A stretch of DNA of 64,000 nt from an uncultured Clostridia bacterium (GCA_947305745.1 CAMZEH010000001.1:62001-126000); one strand, 5' to 3'. Numbered from the stretch's first letter, positions 29,333-38,951 are shown. The notes: generated by a model not told the origin, from the letters alone. Program-made: numbers and translations.

Positions 29333-30256
29333 CTATTTTAAATTATTTTCAACATATTTTTCCAAACAAAGACCGCTATTCCTGATTTTTTCGGCGTTCT
29401 CTTTGCCGACGTATCTGAAATGCCACGGCTCATATATCACGCCCGTAACATTTTTCCATTTCTTCTGATAACGCTCGATAAAACCGTATTTATGCGCGTT
29501 TTTAACGAGCCAGTCGTACTCTTTCGTTGTGTAAAAATTATCTTCCACGCCGTTAAAATCAACCGCCAAACCCGTATTATGTTCACTCGTGCCGGGTCTT
29601 GCAACTACCATCGCAGCTCGTTTTTCCGCCTCTTCCTGCGAAATCACAGCTTTTGATTTTTCTTTTTCAACCTGACGATTAAATAGTTTCGTCTGAAGCT
29701 CTGTGCTTCTGTAACCCGATGAAATCCACAGTTTAACACCGTCTTTTTTGGCATCTTCTATCATCGTATTTAGACCGTCAAAAGCGACTTCCGCAATCTC
29801 TTTGCCGCGGCAACTCTTGATTTTCGGCTGATATCCGCTCGGCAAAAAATTATCTTTATTTACAACAATCATCTCCACCGAACATTTCTTATTCCAGTCG
29901 GCAAAATCCCCGCACGCCGTGCCTACATTTTCGGTTTTGTTATCACTATCGCCCGCTTTAATCGACTCGTTTTTTTCCGATTCGCGATCGAGTTCTTTTC
30001 GGTCGAGTGCGTTTAATTCGGTTTCTTCATAATTTTTTTCTTTTTTATCGCTCGAGGCATCACAAATCGCATTCGTCCGCGAAGAATCGCCGTTATCGAG
30101 AACTTTATAAAACGCAATCGCTCCCACACCGAGCAAAAGTAACAGTCCGCAAATTATGAGCGACCTTTTCATACCATTTTTTGCGACTTTTCGGGATTTT
30201 CTGAAAAATTTTAATCTTTTTGCGTCTTTTTCCGCGAGATGTTTATATTTTTGCAT
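29333..30256 (-). CDS. D-alanyl-D-alanine carboxypeptidase, VanY/M15B family, membrane-anchored
   Basis: Trims the terminal D-Ala of peptidoglycan stem peptides. 307 aa: a basic cytoplasmic N terminus, one membrane segment near residues 31-50, a polar Glu/Asp/Lys-rich linker to about 115, then the zinc peptidase domain. Active-site residues visible are SGYRS (about 180-184), GTSEHNTGLAVDF (His226, Asp233) and EPWHFRYVG (Glu276, His279). The presence of the enzyme implies that some peptidoglycan is made. It ends two bases before the gltX region, in a minus-strand run with the phosphoesterase upstream. Confidence 0.9.
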   Translation of the reverse strand: MQKYKHLAEKDAKRLKFFRKSRKVAKNGMKRSLIICGLLLLLGVGAIAFYKVLDNGDSSRTNAICDASSDKKEKNYEETELNALDRKELDRESEKNESIKAGDSDNKTENVGTACGDFADWNKKCSVEMIVVNKDNFLPSGYQPKIKSCRGKEIAEVAFDGLNTMIEDAKKDGVKLWISSGYRSTELQTKLFNRQVEKEKSKAVISQEEAEKRAAMVVARPGTSEHNTGLAVDFNGVEDNFYTTKEYDWLVKNAHKYGFIERYQKKWKNVTGVIYEPWHFRYVGKENAEKIRNSGLCLEKYVENNLK

Positions 30257-30314
30257 ACGTTATTTTCGGTTTTTTTATAGTCAAAAACCTAATAACCTCC
30301 TAAACTTTATATGT

Positions 30315-33300
30315 TTAATTATATAAAATTTCCCCTTTTATATCAACTGCATTATCGTGGTTTTTATCTATCGATATGCGAGCTGCTTCTTCAAGACAAA
30401 TCGAAACTCCTCCGTGAGAATTAATCGTACCCGAAGATATTTCGGCTTTGCCTTGCAGTTTTATCGGATAAGTCAGCGATTTTCTCTGATTATCACCGAT
30501 CGTGCCGCCGATCATACGGAGTTTGCCATCTTCGCCGAGACTTATACTGCGCACAAAACCTCCGCTTAAAGTAGTATCCCCATTTACGCTCAGTGTATAC
30601 TTACGGCTGCAAGAAATATATTTACCCGAACTTATTTTAACCGCGGACGTACGATTTGGAGAAAAAATAAACCCATTCCTTGAAAAGTTATGCCCCGAAG
30701 TATTCAAATAAACCATAGCGTTTTCGCCTTTTATGTTAATAGCATAACCGCTTTTTCCCACGCCGTAACCGTTATTTACACTCGCGTTCTCGCTGAGAAT
30801 AAACAGAGAATTATCGTGCATTTCAAATGCATCGTAGGCAGGATAAGTCGAAAACGGTTTTCTGGTATTATCGACGCATACACCGCCTTTTAGCATAACA
30901 CAAGCATCTTCACAAATCACAAATCTGACGTGCGAAAGCTTAGCATCTCCGGCGATACAAAGCGAACGATTTATATATATTTTTCGCGCGGGCAAAACCG
31001 CGTTTTCAAAGCTTATTTCGCTGCAATCGGTTATTATCGTGCCTATTTTTTCATCTTTCACGGCCGCAAAAAATTCTTTTAACGTCCGCACGACCGATAT
31101 TTTTCCTTGCGTAATGTTTTTATAGTGACGGTTTATCGCCAAAAGCTTTAAAAGTTTTGTGTAGTTTTTAAGTTTTAGTTTTTCGGCGTAATCCATCAAA
31201 GAATATTTTTTTTGAATCTCCGAAATCGCTTCTTCGTGATTCTTCCAAGGCACATCGGGCACGGCTTCGATTAAATCGTCAAGCGCCCCAGCACTAATAG
31301 TTTCTTCGCTTTCGGCACGTTTAATTAGCGAGAAAGAATCTATTCTTGTGGTTTCCGCCGTTTTTTCATCAAACGAATATGCGTCGAAATAAAGCGCATC
31401 ATCATCGCAAGAAACCGCAGAATAAACAGGTAAATTTAAATCAAGAAGTTTTTCAGCCGGAAACCCAACGGGAAAATGTTGTTTGTAATTTTTGACTCCC
31501 GAAGTACCGGGCACAACAAATATCGTACCTTTGGGATTAACGTAAGATTTGTATTTTTTGCCGCCACAAACAGTCATTTCGCTTTCCGCAGAATTTACAC
31601 AGCCCTGAGCAAGCACGGGGGTACGAGCATAAACGTGGTCGTGACCGCCGATTACCAAATCTATGCCGCCGTAGTATGCAATATCATCGATTTGCTTGCC
31701 GATTAGCTTTACATCGGGGTCTTTATGGTGCGGGCCGTTCGAATAGGGCGATTTATGAGTAATCAAAATTTTCCATTTCTTTTTTGATTTTTTCGCCGTT
31801 TCAATAGCCCATCTGTATTGCTTGTCGTCAAGCCCGACTTCCCCGCCCGTATTGGTGTTCAGGGCGATAATCGTCATATTTTTGTAGTCTACGCTGTAGT
31901 ATGCACCGAATTCTTTATTTTGTTCTCTCGCAACAGGCAAATTGAAATGCCCCAAAACCGAATTCTCAACGCCCGCACTATGCGCAACTATATTCCTGCG
32001 CGCCTCGTGGTTACCGCTGAGTGCCAAAAATGTATTTTCTTTCCAGACGTCGCTTGAAAGAACCCATTTCCAGTAATCTTCATTGTTCCCGTCATCGACA
32101 AAATCGCCCAGATGCACCATGAAGTCGGCATCTTGATTATTCTCCGCAGCGTTTCGCATAAGATTTTCAAAGCTGTCGTAATCGGATTTAACCATGCCCT
32201 GCGAATCGGCAAAAATCAGGAATTTACTTTTGGAATCTTGCTCGTTAATTTTGATTTTATATGTTTTCGAAACCTCGTTTTCGCAAATAATACGGTAATA
32301 AAGCGTTTTCTCTTCCAAATTTTCAACAACTGCCGAATGTTTTGTTAAATTCTGAACGTGGTAACTCGAAATCAAGCCCAGGTTAATATTTGGGAATGTT
32401 CTCGAAACTGTTTCTCTTTTAACATCTGTAAAATAAGACTCGCGAAAATCATCATAATAAGAATATTCAAAATTGCAAGTCTGATTTTCTCTTGTATACC
32501 ACCTGAAAGCTCTGGTTTTCTCGCCGCCAATCCCAAACGAAACGGTGATATCGAACGCACCCTTAGGTATCCCGGAGCCGCCAATCATCAGAGATTCGTT
32601 TTTGGAAATATTTGTATTACTGAGAAGTCCACAAGCGATGTCACTGATGATATCTCTTGCGCCGCGCAGAAAACTCGGGCTTACATAACTTTGCGCAAAT
32701 CCTTTGATTATCGATTTTATGTCTATATCGAACATCTTGATGAGTTCCGACAGCTGTCCTTTATTCGTCTTTCTATTGAGAAAAGTTCGCACCCAAAATG
32801 AATCAAACGTGAATTTGAAGTCAAAAAATATGTTCTCGCTTACCTGTGCAATGATTTCAGAAACATTATCCGTCAAGAATTCAATCCATTTCTCAATAAA
32901 ATCACTGCTCTCCAGCGACTTTATCGCGGGTGAAATCCATTTCGGTACGTCGTTTTTATCTTGAAAATAATTCGCAATTATAAGCATCGCAAAATCATAA
33001 AGCGTCTTTTCTTCGGAATTCTTCGGCGTATAAATGCCGGTTTTGGAAAGCTCGAAAATAATCTCGTCAATCTTGCTTATTATATAATTGTCGTCGTAAA
33101 TATATCGCTTTTCAATTTGAAAAACTATATCATTAAACGAACGAATAATTTGTTCATCGGTTATTGTGATTTTCTTTATAAACATGCGCAAAAATCCTGC
33201 AGGTTCAATCTGAATGCCGTTTCTCCTATATTGAATATCAATTCTGCCAAGTCCTTTTTTCAACTCTATTGCGCGCCTTTTTTTCATCTGATTTTTTATC

Positions 33301-33479
33301 TTTTGCAAAACAAAATCATCAAGATTTACTCCCGGCAAAAACATCTCGGCTGTTTTTTTAAGCCCGTTTTTCTTGATTTTACCCAAAAAAGCCCGCAGCG
33401 AATCTATAACCACTTCGCTGAGTTTACCGCACTTGTATTCATAATCCAAAGCATTTTCGGCATCTATCTCATTTGTCAT
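30315..33479 (-). CDS. Large metallophosphoesterase with unknown N- and C-terminal regions
   Basis: 1054 aa without a signal peptide. Residues 1-290 are mostly helical and unrecognised. Residues ~305-412 look like the beta-sandwich that precedes the catalytic domain in purple-acid-phosphatase-like enzymes. Residues ~418-715 are a calcineurin-like phosphoesterase with the metal ligands in order: Asp425 (ADSQG), Asp459 (LGDF), Asn490-His491 (GNHE), His575 (THKSP), and His613/His615 (GGHDH). After a helical link, residues ~795-1054 have the short repeating beta pattern of a right-handed beta-helix (pectate-lyase-like). The natural substrate is unknown. The start ATG overlaps the nfo stop by 11 bases, with GAGGA in front. 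The lack of a signal peptide on an architecture normally found outside the cell is odd. Confidence 0.75.
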   Translation of the reverse strand: MTNEIDAENALDYEYKCGKLSEVVIDSLRAFLGKIKKNGLKKTAEMFLPGVNLDDFVLQKIKNQMKKRRAIELKKGLGRIDIQYRRNGIQIEPAGFLRMFIKKITITDEQIIRSFNDIVFQIEKRYIYDDNYIISKIDEIIFELSKTGIYTPKNSEEKTLYDFAMLIIANYFQDKNDVPKWISPAIKSLESSDFIEKWIEFLTDNVSEIIAQVSENIFFDFKFTFDSFWVRTFLNRKTNKGQLSELIKMFDIDIKSIIKGFAQSYVSPSFLRGARDIISDIACGLLSNTNISKNESLMIGGSGIPKGAFDITVSFGIGGEKTRAFRWYTRENQTCNFEYSYYDDFRESYFTDVKRETVSRTFPNINLGLISSYHVQNLTKHSAVVENLEEKTLYYRIICENEVSKTYKIKINEQDSKSKFLIFADSQGMVKSDYDSFENLMRNAAENNQDADFMVHLGDFVDDGNNEDYWKWVLSSDVWKENTFLALSGNHEARRNIVAHSAGVENSVLGHFNLPVAREQNKEFGAYYSVDYKNMTIIALNTNTGGEVGLDDKQYRWAIETAKKSKKKWKILITHKSPYSNGPHHKDPDVKLIGKQIDDIAYYGGIDLVIGGHDHVYARTPVLAQGCVNSAESEMTVCGGKKYKSYVNPKGTIFVVPGTSGVKNYKQHFPVGFPAEKLLDLNLPVYSAVSCDDDALYFDAYSFDEKTAETTRIDSFSLIKRAESEETISAGALDDLIEAVPDVPWKNHEEAISEIQKKYSLMDYAEKLKLKNYTKLLKLLAINRHYKNITQGKISVVRTLKEFFAAVKDEKIGTIITDCSEISFENAVLPARKIYINRSLCIAGDAKLSHVRFVICEDACVMLKGGVCVDNTRKPFSTYPAYDAFEMHDNSLFILSENASVNNGYGVGKSGYAINIKGENAMVYLNTSGHNFSRNGFIFSPNRTSAVKISSGKYISCSRKYTLSVNGDTTLSGGFVRSISLGEDGKLRMIGGTIGDNQRKSLTYPIKLQGKAEISSGTINSHGGVSICLEEAARISIDKNHDNAVDIKGEILYN

Positions 33480-34305
33480 ACAAATTCCTCAACATCTTTA
33501 TTTCTTCGGCGTATCCCTGAATATCGTCGTGAGGCGTTTCCAAAATAAACGGAAGATTTCTCAGATGCTTATTATTGATTATATTTTTCATGGCATCAAT
33601 CCCTATATGACCTTGACCAATCTTTTCGTGGCGGTCTTTGTGGCTTCCGATAGGATTTTTGCTGTCGTTTATATGTACCGCTTTTAAATTCTCAATTCCG
33701 ATTATTTTGTCGAACTCCTCCAGCACACCATCCAAATTCTCGACTATATCATATCCCGCATCGAAAACATGGCAAGTATCCAGGCAAACGCCAACTTTAT
33801 TTTTAAGTTCGGTATTTTCCCTTATCTTTGCGATTTCTTCGAATTTCCCGCCAACTTCGCTGCCTTTTCCCGCCATTGTCTCGAGCAAAACGATAGTTTT
33901 TTGATTTTCGCTCAGAGTTTCATTTAAAGCGTCGCAAATGAGCGATATACCTGCGTCGACACCTTGCCCCGTATGGCTTCCGGGGTGGAAATTATAATAA
34001 CTTTCGGGTATCAATTCAGCACGCAAAATATCGTCTTTGAACATATTTTTTGAAAATTTTCGTATATGTTCCGCCGCTGAACAGAGGTTCATCGTATACG
34101 GCGCATGCGCGACGACTTTAGCAAAATTATTTTCGCTCGATAATTTCAAATATGCCTCAACATCTTCATCTTTAATCGCCTTAGCCGCGCCGCCTCTGGG
34201 ATTTCGCGTAAAATACTGAAAAGTGTTCGCCCCTATTGATATTGCCGTTTTTGCCATGGCTTCATAGCCAAGCGCCGAAGACAAGTGACATCCTATATTT
34301 AACAT
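33469..34305 (-). CDS. nfo: Endonuclease IV (AP endonuclease)
   Basis: Cleaves abasic sites in base-excision repair; TIM barrel with three zinc ions. 278 aa with NIGCHLSSALGY at the N terminus, NFHPGSHTGQG, VGVCLDTCHVFDAGYD, the GSHKDRHEKIGQGHIG loop, and ILETPHDD at the C terminus. All are diagnostic for the family. First gene of the run nfo-phosphoesterase, with promoter at 34361-34389. Confidence 0.96.
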   Translation of the reverse strand: MLNIGCHLSSALGYEAMAKTAISIGANTFQYFTRNPRGGAAKAIKDEDVEAYLKLSSENNFAKVVAHAPYTMNLCSAAEHIRKFSKNMFKDDILRAELIPESYYNFHPGSHTGQGVDAGISLICDALNETLSENQKTIVLLETMAGKGSEVGGKFEEIAKIRENTELKNKVGVCLDTCHVFDAGYDIVENLDGVLEEFDKIIGIENLKAVHINDSKNPIGSHKDRHEKIGQGHIGIDAMKNIINNKHLRNLPFILETPHDDIQGYAEEIKMLRNLYDK

Positions 34306-34360
34306 AAGTTTTGCGAAAATTCGCTTTCACTTCCTTTTTACCTATTTTATCAGACAATTA

Positions 34361-34389
34361 ATTATAATCTATTTTAAAAAAATTGCCAA
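34361..34389 (-). promoter_or_regulatory. Promoter of nfo
   Basis: TTGGCA, 17 bases, TATAAT on the minus strand, 56 bases before the nfo ATG. Confidence 0.65.
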
Positions 34390-34413
34390 ATATAAAATTA
34401 GATTAATTGTTTC

Positions 34414-34442
34414 TTGATGTTGTTTTAACTTTATGTTATAAT
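34414..34442 (+). promoter_or_regulatory. Strong orphan promoter on the plus strand
   Basis: TTGATG, 17 bases, perfect TATAAT, pointing away from nfo into a gap on the plus strand where no gene was recognised. Expected transcription start near 34449. Confidence 0.6.
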
Positions 34443-34448
34443 AGATGT

Positions 34449-34752
34449 GAGTTAATTATTGGAAAGCTTACCACAAAATGTCAAATTTTTGAAACTGTAT
34501 GTGTAGGTCTAGGTATCACAGCAGCGTTAACAGCACTGGAAATTGTAATAAGTTCGTACATACAATAAATAGAAAAGTGTAAACAACAAGAATCTGGAAA
34601 TACTGTGGTGGTAGAGAAATAAGTGGATACGAATATATAATTTGTAACACCCAATAATACAATAGTGCTAATAATATGATAACCGTTTTTATCCCGTGGT
34701 TTACTATCAAAACAAACTAACCCCCGAGATTTTCTCAGGGGGATTTTTTTAT
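34449..34752 (+). ncRNA. Candidate ~300-nt transcript of unknown nature
   Basis: The 440-base gap between nfo and serS (both minus strand) contains a plus-strand unit bounded by the promoter at 34414-34442 and the terminator at 34721-34752. I looked for tmRNA, RNase P RNA and SRP RNA signatures and saw none. One plus-strand frame from TTG 34407 to TAA 34568 (53 codons) ends in a hydrophobic stretch GITAALTALEIVISSYIQ. However, the promoter lies inside it and it has no ribosome binding site. The same frame continues with protein-like composition across several stops, so a decayed small membrane-protein gene is the main alternative to a structured RNA. Confidence 0.35.
34721..34752 (+). terminator. 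Terminator of the orphan unit; possibly bidirectional
   Basis: CCCCCGAGA and TCTCAGGGGG form a stem with one bulged A, followed on the plus strand by ATTTTTTT. It also lies just past the serS stop on the other strand, where the sequence after the stem is only moderately T-rich. Confidence 0.7.
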
Positions 34753-36017
34753 TTTATAATATCCGTACCCATGTATTCGCGCAAAACTTCAGGCACAGTC
34801 ACGCTTCCGTCTACATTTTGATAGTTTTCCAAGATAGCAGCGACCGTCCTGCCGACTGCAAGCCCGGAACCATTTAAAGTATGCACAAGTTTGGCTTTGT
34901 CTTTCGGATTTTCTTTGTATCTGATTTGTGATCGACGCGCTTGATAATCCTCAAAATTCGAGCATGATGAAATCTCAACATATTTTCCATAAGATGGCAT
35001 CCATACTTCGATATCGTACGTCTTGGCCGAGCAGAAAGTTATATCGCCCGTGCATAAAAGCACAACCCTATAAGGAATTTTCAAAAGCTGTAAGATTTTT
35101 TCGGCATCATTTGTAAGTTTTTCGAGTTCATCGTACGAATTTTCAGGTTTTACGAATTTGACGAGCTCTACCTTATTAAACTGGTGCTGGCGAATAAGCC
35201 CACGAGTATCGCGCCCCGCAGAACCAGCTTCCGACCTAAAGCACGCCGAATATGCACAATATTTTATCGGCAATTTCGCACCTTCTAAAATTTCATCGCG
35301 GTGGAAATTCGTTACAGGCACTTCAGCAGTCGGAATAAGATAATAATCTGTTCCTTCCACTTTAAATCCGTTGTCAAATTTCGGCAATTGCCCCGTGCCA
35401 TAGAGTGATGCGGTATTGGCCATAAACGGCGGAAACACTTCTGTATAACCATTCTCTGTATGCGTATTCAGAAAGAAATTTACAACAGCTCTTTCGAGTC
35501 TTGCGCCGAGCCCTTTATAAAAATGAAATCTTGTACCCGTCACTTTTGCGGCGCGTTCGGGATCTAAAATCTGTAAATTTTTCCCGATTTCCCAGTGAGG
35601 TTTCGCGTCAAAATCAAATTCCCTCGGCTCACCCCATCGTCTTACCTCGGGATTTTCGCTATCATCTTTACCATAAGGCACGGCGTCGTTCGGAACATTC
35701 GGAACGCTGAGTAAAAGCTCGCGTTGTCTTGTCTCTACGTCGCTGAGCTCTTTATTTTTTTGACTGATTTTATTCGAAATATCTTTCATTTTAGAAAACA
35801 GTGCCGTAGTATCTTCGCCGGCTTTTTTCATCGCCGGAATTTTTTTATTTACCGCATTCTGTTCGCATTTCATCGCCTCGGACTCAGTAATAATCTCATG
35901 TCTTTTTTTGTCGAGCTCGAGTATCTCGTCTATGATGCCATTCATGTCCTTTTGACGGTCTTTCATAGCTTTTTTTACTTTTTCGGCATTCGCCTTTATA
36001 AATTTGACATCTAACAT
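34749..36017 (-). CDS. serS: Seryl-tRNA synthetase
   Basis: Charges tRNA-Ser and tRNA-Sec. 422 aa: an N-terminal antiparallel coiled coil (about residues 30-100, Lys/Glu-rich), then the class II core with motif 2 ([21 protein letters not shown]) and motif 3 ([19 protein letters not shown]). GCAAGGAG precedes the ATG. It lies three bases from the small membrane protein upstream. Confidence 0.97.
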   Translation of the reverse strand: MLDVKFIKANAEKVKKAMKDRQKDMNGIIDEILELDKKRHEIITESEAMKCEQNAVNKKIPAMKKAGEDTTALFSKMKDISNKISQKNKELSDVETRQRELLLSVPNVPNDAVPYGKDDSENPEVRRWGEPREFDFDAKPHWEIGKNLQILDPERAAKVTGTRFHFYKGLGARLERAVVNFFLNTHTENGYTEVFPPFMANTASLYGTGQLPKFDNGFKVEGTDYYLIPTAEVPVTNFHRDEILEGAKLPIKYCAYSACFRSEAGSAGRDTRGLIRQHQFNKVELVKFVKPENSYDELEKLTNDAEKILQLLKIPYRVVLLCTGDITFCSAKTYDIEVWMPSYGKYVEISSCSNFEDYQARRSQIRYKENPKDKAKLVHTLNGSGLAVGRTVAAILENYQNVDGSVTVPEVLREYMGTDIIK

Positions 36018-36020
36018 AGT

Positions 36021-36500
36021 TTAACTCCTTGCACTATATCTATTTTTTTTATATCTGGATGAAAAAGCTTTTTTATTTCCGGGTACACGCAAAGCCAAAA
36101 TGATAAGAAGTCCCGCACAAAATTCAAAAAATGAAACCCAAATATTACCAATTTCTAATTTATAAATTCCGCAATTGCGCAAATAAACCTCTAACGCCGC
36201 GATGCTTAAACCCAAAAACATCGGATTCAACACATTTGTCCAGATTTTTTTGAAATAAACTTTGTACAAAATCGCAGAAAGTATGCCAAAAATGAAGTAT
36301 TCCAAAAAGCGCAACAAATTTAAAACATCATCATTTGAAAAACGATAATTCAGGCTGATATTTTTACAAAAATCATTTATCGTAATTGCAAAATTTGAAA
36401 TAAATTCTGAATTTGAATAATAAATATAAGGGTTGAACAGAATCCAAACTATAACCGAAACAAGCATCGGTATCAGCAACAACTTCTTTAAATTTTCCAT
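36021..36500 (-). CDS. VanZ-like small membrane protein
   Basis: 159 aa with four hydrophobic segments (about residues 8-25, 65-85, 92-112 and 122-142) and a strongly basic C terminus (RYKKNRYSARS). The segments LRFLEYFIFGIL and LSIAALEVYLRNCG fit the pattern of VanZ-family proteins, which are linked to cell-envelope stress and glycopeptide tolerance but lack a known mechanism. It lies between parB and serS, adjacent to both. The family assignment is by pattern only. Confidence 0.55.
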   Translation of the reverse strand: MENLKKLLLIPMLVSVIVWILFNPYIYYSNSEFISNFAITINDFCKNISLNYRFSNDDVLNLLRFLEYFIFGILSAILYKVYFKKIWTNVLNPMFLGLSIAALEVYLRNCGIYKLEIGNIWVSFFEFCAGLLIILALRVPGNKKAFSSRYKKNRYSARS

Positions 36501-36511
36501 AACTTTATTAC

Positions 36512-37372
36512 CTATCCCAAAAGCATTTTGTATATATTTGAAAGATCTTCTTCGCCCATAAATTCTATCTGCACCGTGCCTTTTTTACGCTTGCCCGAAA
36601 CAATTTTTATCTTGTGTTTGAGTTTTTTTTGTAGGTCTGATTCGATTTTCTTGTAAAAAACATCTGATTTTATGGTTCTGAAAGATTTCGGTTTTTCTAT
36701 TTCTCTAAACGTCATCTTTTTAATTAATTGTTCCAGCTGACGCACATTTAATCCTTGTGAAATCGTGGTTTTGAGTGCTCTTTCGAAGTCATCTTCGCTT
36801 GAAAGCGCAAGCATCGCCCTTGCATGGCCTGACGTTATTTCACCATTTTCAAGCTTTTCGATTACGCTTTTCGGCAGATTTAAAAGTCTTACGGTATTCG
36901 CAATATATGGACGCGATTTTCCCACGGCCTCCGCCACTTCCGACTGAGTCATGCCATAAGTATCCATCAGCGACTTATAACCTTTTGCCTCTTCAAGCGC
37001 GCTTAAATTTTCGCGCTGCAAATTTTCCACCAGAGCAAGCTCCATTATCTGGGCGTCCGAAATATCTTTTAAAATCACAGGTACTTCCGTGAGGCCCGCC
37101 ATTTTAGCAGCTCGATAACGCCTTTCTCCCGCGATTATTCTGTATTTCCCCGACGAAATAGGTTTGACCACAATCGGCTGAATTATGCCATATTTTGCAA
37201 CGGAATCAGCCAGTTCCTTTAGTGCCTCATCATTAAATTCCGTTCTCGGCTGATTTATATTAGCTTCCAATTCGTCCAATTTCAGAGTCACGGGGGTGTT
37301 TTCGCTCTCAGTATTGTTTTCCATAAAAATCAGATCAAGTCCTTTGCCAAGCCCACTCATTTTCTTTGCCAA
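36512..37372 (-). CDS. parB: Chromosome-partitioning protein ParB (Spo0J/Noc type)
   Basis: Binds parS and, as a CTP-dependent clamp, loads SMC and guides origin segregation. 286 aa from the TTG at 37372 (MAKKMSGLGKGLDLIF), nine bases after AAAGGG; the ATG four codons later is also possible. The ParB N domain has IQPIVVKPISSGKYRIIAGERRYRAAKMAG (arginine CTP motif GERRYRA), then an HTH (MTQSEVAEAVGKSRPYIAN). Overlaps or abuts parA, with parS sites at 38221 and 39339. Confidence 0.95.
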   Translation of the reverse strand: MAKKMSGLGKGLDLIFMENNTESENTPVTLKLDELEANINQPRTEFNDEALKELADSVAKYGIIQPIVVKPISSGKYRIIAGERRYRAAKMAGLTEVPVILKDISDAQIMELALVENLQRENLSALEEAKGYKSLMDTYGMTQSEVAEAVGKSRPYIANTVRLLNLPKSVIEKLENGEITSGHARAMLALSSEDDFERALKTTISQGLNVRQLEQLIKKMTFREIEKPKSFRTIKSDVFYKKIESDLQKKLKHKIKIVSGKRKKGTVQIEFMGEEDLSNIYKMLLG

Positions 37373-37377
37373 TTCAC

Positions 37378-38148
37378 TCAACCCTTTCTATTGTTATTAA
37401 TAATTTCTTTAGCAAGACCTTTGTACGCCCATGTGCCTTTATTAAATCTTGCAAAATAAGCAACAGGTTTACCAAATCCCGGTGCTTCGGCAATTTTCAC
37501 GGTTCTAGGAATAGTCGTTTTAAAAACTTTATTCGGAAAACTTTTGTTAACTTCATCCATAACTTGATGTGTAAGATTAAGCCTCAAATCACACATAGTC
37601 ATCAAAATTCCTTCAATTTCAAGATTTGCATTATGATGACGCTTAACAACTTTAATAGTATTAACGAGTTGAGAAAGACCCTCCAAAGCATAAAATTCGC
37701 ATTGAATCGGCACCAAAACGCTGTCGCTCGCGCAAAAAGCGTTAATAGTTATGATGCCCAGCGAAGGAGGGCAATCAATTATTATGTAATCGTAAGAATT
37801 TCTGAGATGTTCAATTTTACTTTTGAGTTTTGATTCCTTACCCGAAAACAAGCTAATACCAGAATCTGCCGCAGCTAAGTTGATATGCGAAGGTATTAAA
37901 TCTAAATTTTTAAACTCCGTTTTAATTATGGTTTCTTCGGCTGTGGCTTCTTTTTCAAGCAAATCATAGGAAGACAATTTAACCTCTTTTTTATTAAAAC
38001 CCAGACCGCTCGTCGTATTTCCCTGTGGGTCAAAATCAATCAGAAGCACTTTTTTGTTTAAAATTCCGAGCGCCGCCGCAAGATTTATAGATGTCGTAGT
38101 TTTTCCGACACCGCCTTTTTGGTTTGAAACAGAAATTATTCTACACAT
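37378..38148 (-). CDS. parA: Chromosome-partitioning ATPase ParA (Soj)
   Basis: Deviant Walker-A ATPase that works with ParB on origin segregation and, as Soj, on DnaA activity. 256 aa: P-loop NQKGGVGKTTTSINLAAALG at the N terminus, Walker B LLIDFDPQGN, and IIIDCPPSLGIITINA. A TATAAT -10 element (38181-38186) and AGGAGG ribosome binding site lie just upstream, next to a parS site. Confidence 0.97.
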   Translation of the reverse strand: MCRIISVSNQKGGVGKTTTSINLAAALGILNKKVLLIDFDPQGNTTSGLGFNKKEVKLSSYDLLEKEATAEETIIKTEFKNLDLIPSHINLAAADSGISLFSGKESKLKSKIEHLRNSYDYIIIDCPPSLGIITINAFCASDSVLVPIQCEFYALEGLSQLVNTIKVVKRHHNANLEIEGILMTMCDLRLNLTHQVMDEVNKSFPNKVFKTTIPRTVKIAEAPGFGKPVAYFARFNKGTWAYKGLAKEIINNNRKG

Positions 38149-38220
38149 AATTCCTCCTAAAAAAATTGTAATACAAAAACATTATATCATAATTTTTGAA
38201 AAAGCAAAACTTTTTTATTG

Positions 38221-38236
38221 TGTTTCACGTGAAACA
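38221..38236. promoter_or_regulatory. parS site 1
   Basis: TGTTTCACGTGAAACA, a perfect 16-base parS palindrome identical to the Bacillus consensus, between parA and rsmG. Confidence 0.95.
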
Positions 38237-38238
38237 TT

Positions 38239-38946
38239 TCATAGCGGTGATTTTGAAATCTGCGAATTGTTTCTTGGATATTTTTGAGGTGTGTTTTTAA
38301 CTTTTTTAATTATTATGATATTTCTTAAACCCATATTTTTCGGAAGCTCGAACGTTTTGACGCTTTCAAGTTTACCACCTAAAATTTCAATCGCTTTTTT
38401 GGATTTTTCAAGTTCTTCTTTCGCATTTGAACCTTTTAGAGCTACGAAAAAGCCGCCTTTTTTAACGTAGGGGATAGATAACTCGCATAAAATATTAAGA
38501 GGTGCAACTGCGCGAGATACCGCGAAATCATACATCTCTCGGTACTCTTTTTTATGGCTAAACTCCTCGGCTCTGGCGTGAATAATATTAGCGTTTAATT
38601 CGATTTTGTCCATTAATTTACTTAAAAAAACTATTCTTTTGTTTAAACTATCAAGCAATGTGAGCCCGATATCTTCGCGAAAAATTTTCAGCGGAACGCC
38701 CGGAAATCCCGCGCCTGTGCCTATATCTATTATTTTCGAATTTTTTTTAATATTCAAAAAATTGTTTATAATAATGCTATCAAAAAAGTGCTTTATCATT
38801 ATTTCTTCAGGCTCTGTAATCGCTGTCAGATTAGTATGCTCATTGTATTCAAGCAAAAAATCCATATATATTTGAAATTTTTTTAGCTGTTTTTCGGTCA
38901 AATTTAAATCATGCTTTTTCGCTTCTTCTAACAATAAATCCATCAT
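38239..38946 (-). CDS. rsmG: 16S rRNA (guanine527-N7)-methyltransferase RsmG
   Basis: Methylates G527 of 16S rRNA. 235 aa from the ATG at 38946 (a second ATG follows); the open frame reaches back into mnmG but without a start signal. The SAM-binding loop IIDIGTGAGFPGVPLKI lies near residue 70, with the N-terminal LTAITEPEEIMIKHFFDS typical of GidB. The stop lies next to parS site 1. Confidence 0.95.
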   Translation of the reverse strand: MMDLLLEEAKKHDLNLTEKQLKKFQIYMDFLLEYNEHTNLTAITEPEEIMIKHFFDSIIINNFLNIKKNSKIIDIGTGAGFPGVPLKIFREDIGLTLLDSLNKRIVFLSKLMDKIELNANIIHARAEEFSHKKEYREMYDFAVSRAVAPLNILCELSIPYVKKGGFFVALKGSNAKEELEKSKKAIEILGGKLESVKTFELPKNMGLRNIIIIKKVKNTPQKYPRNNSQISKSPL

Positions 38947-38951
38947 AAATT

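Noticed and set aside
34407..34700. Reading the orphan unit with TAA as glutamine, which joins its frame into a longer protein-like sequence
   Set aside because: Every other gene in the window uses TAA as a stop, so a recoded or host-derived gene is not supported by this single stretch.
34510..34710. A 64-codon hydrophobic frame on the minus strand
   Set aside because: Starts at TTG without a usable ribosome binding site, lies antisense to a well-supported plus-strand promoter/terminator unit, and resembles the hydrophobic read-outs that A+T-rich DNA gives by chance.
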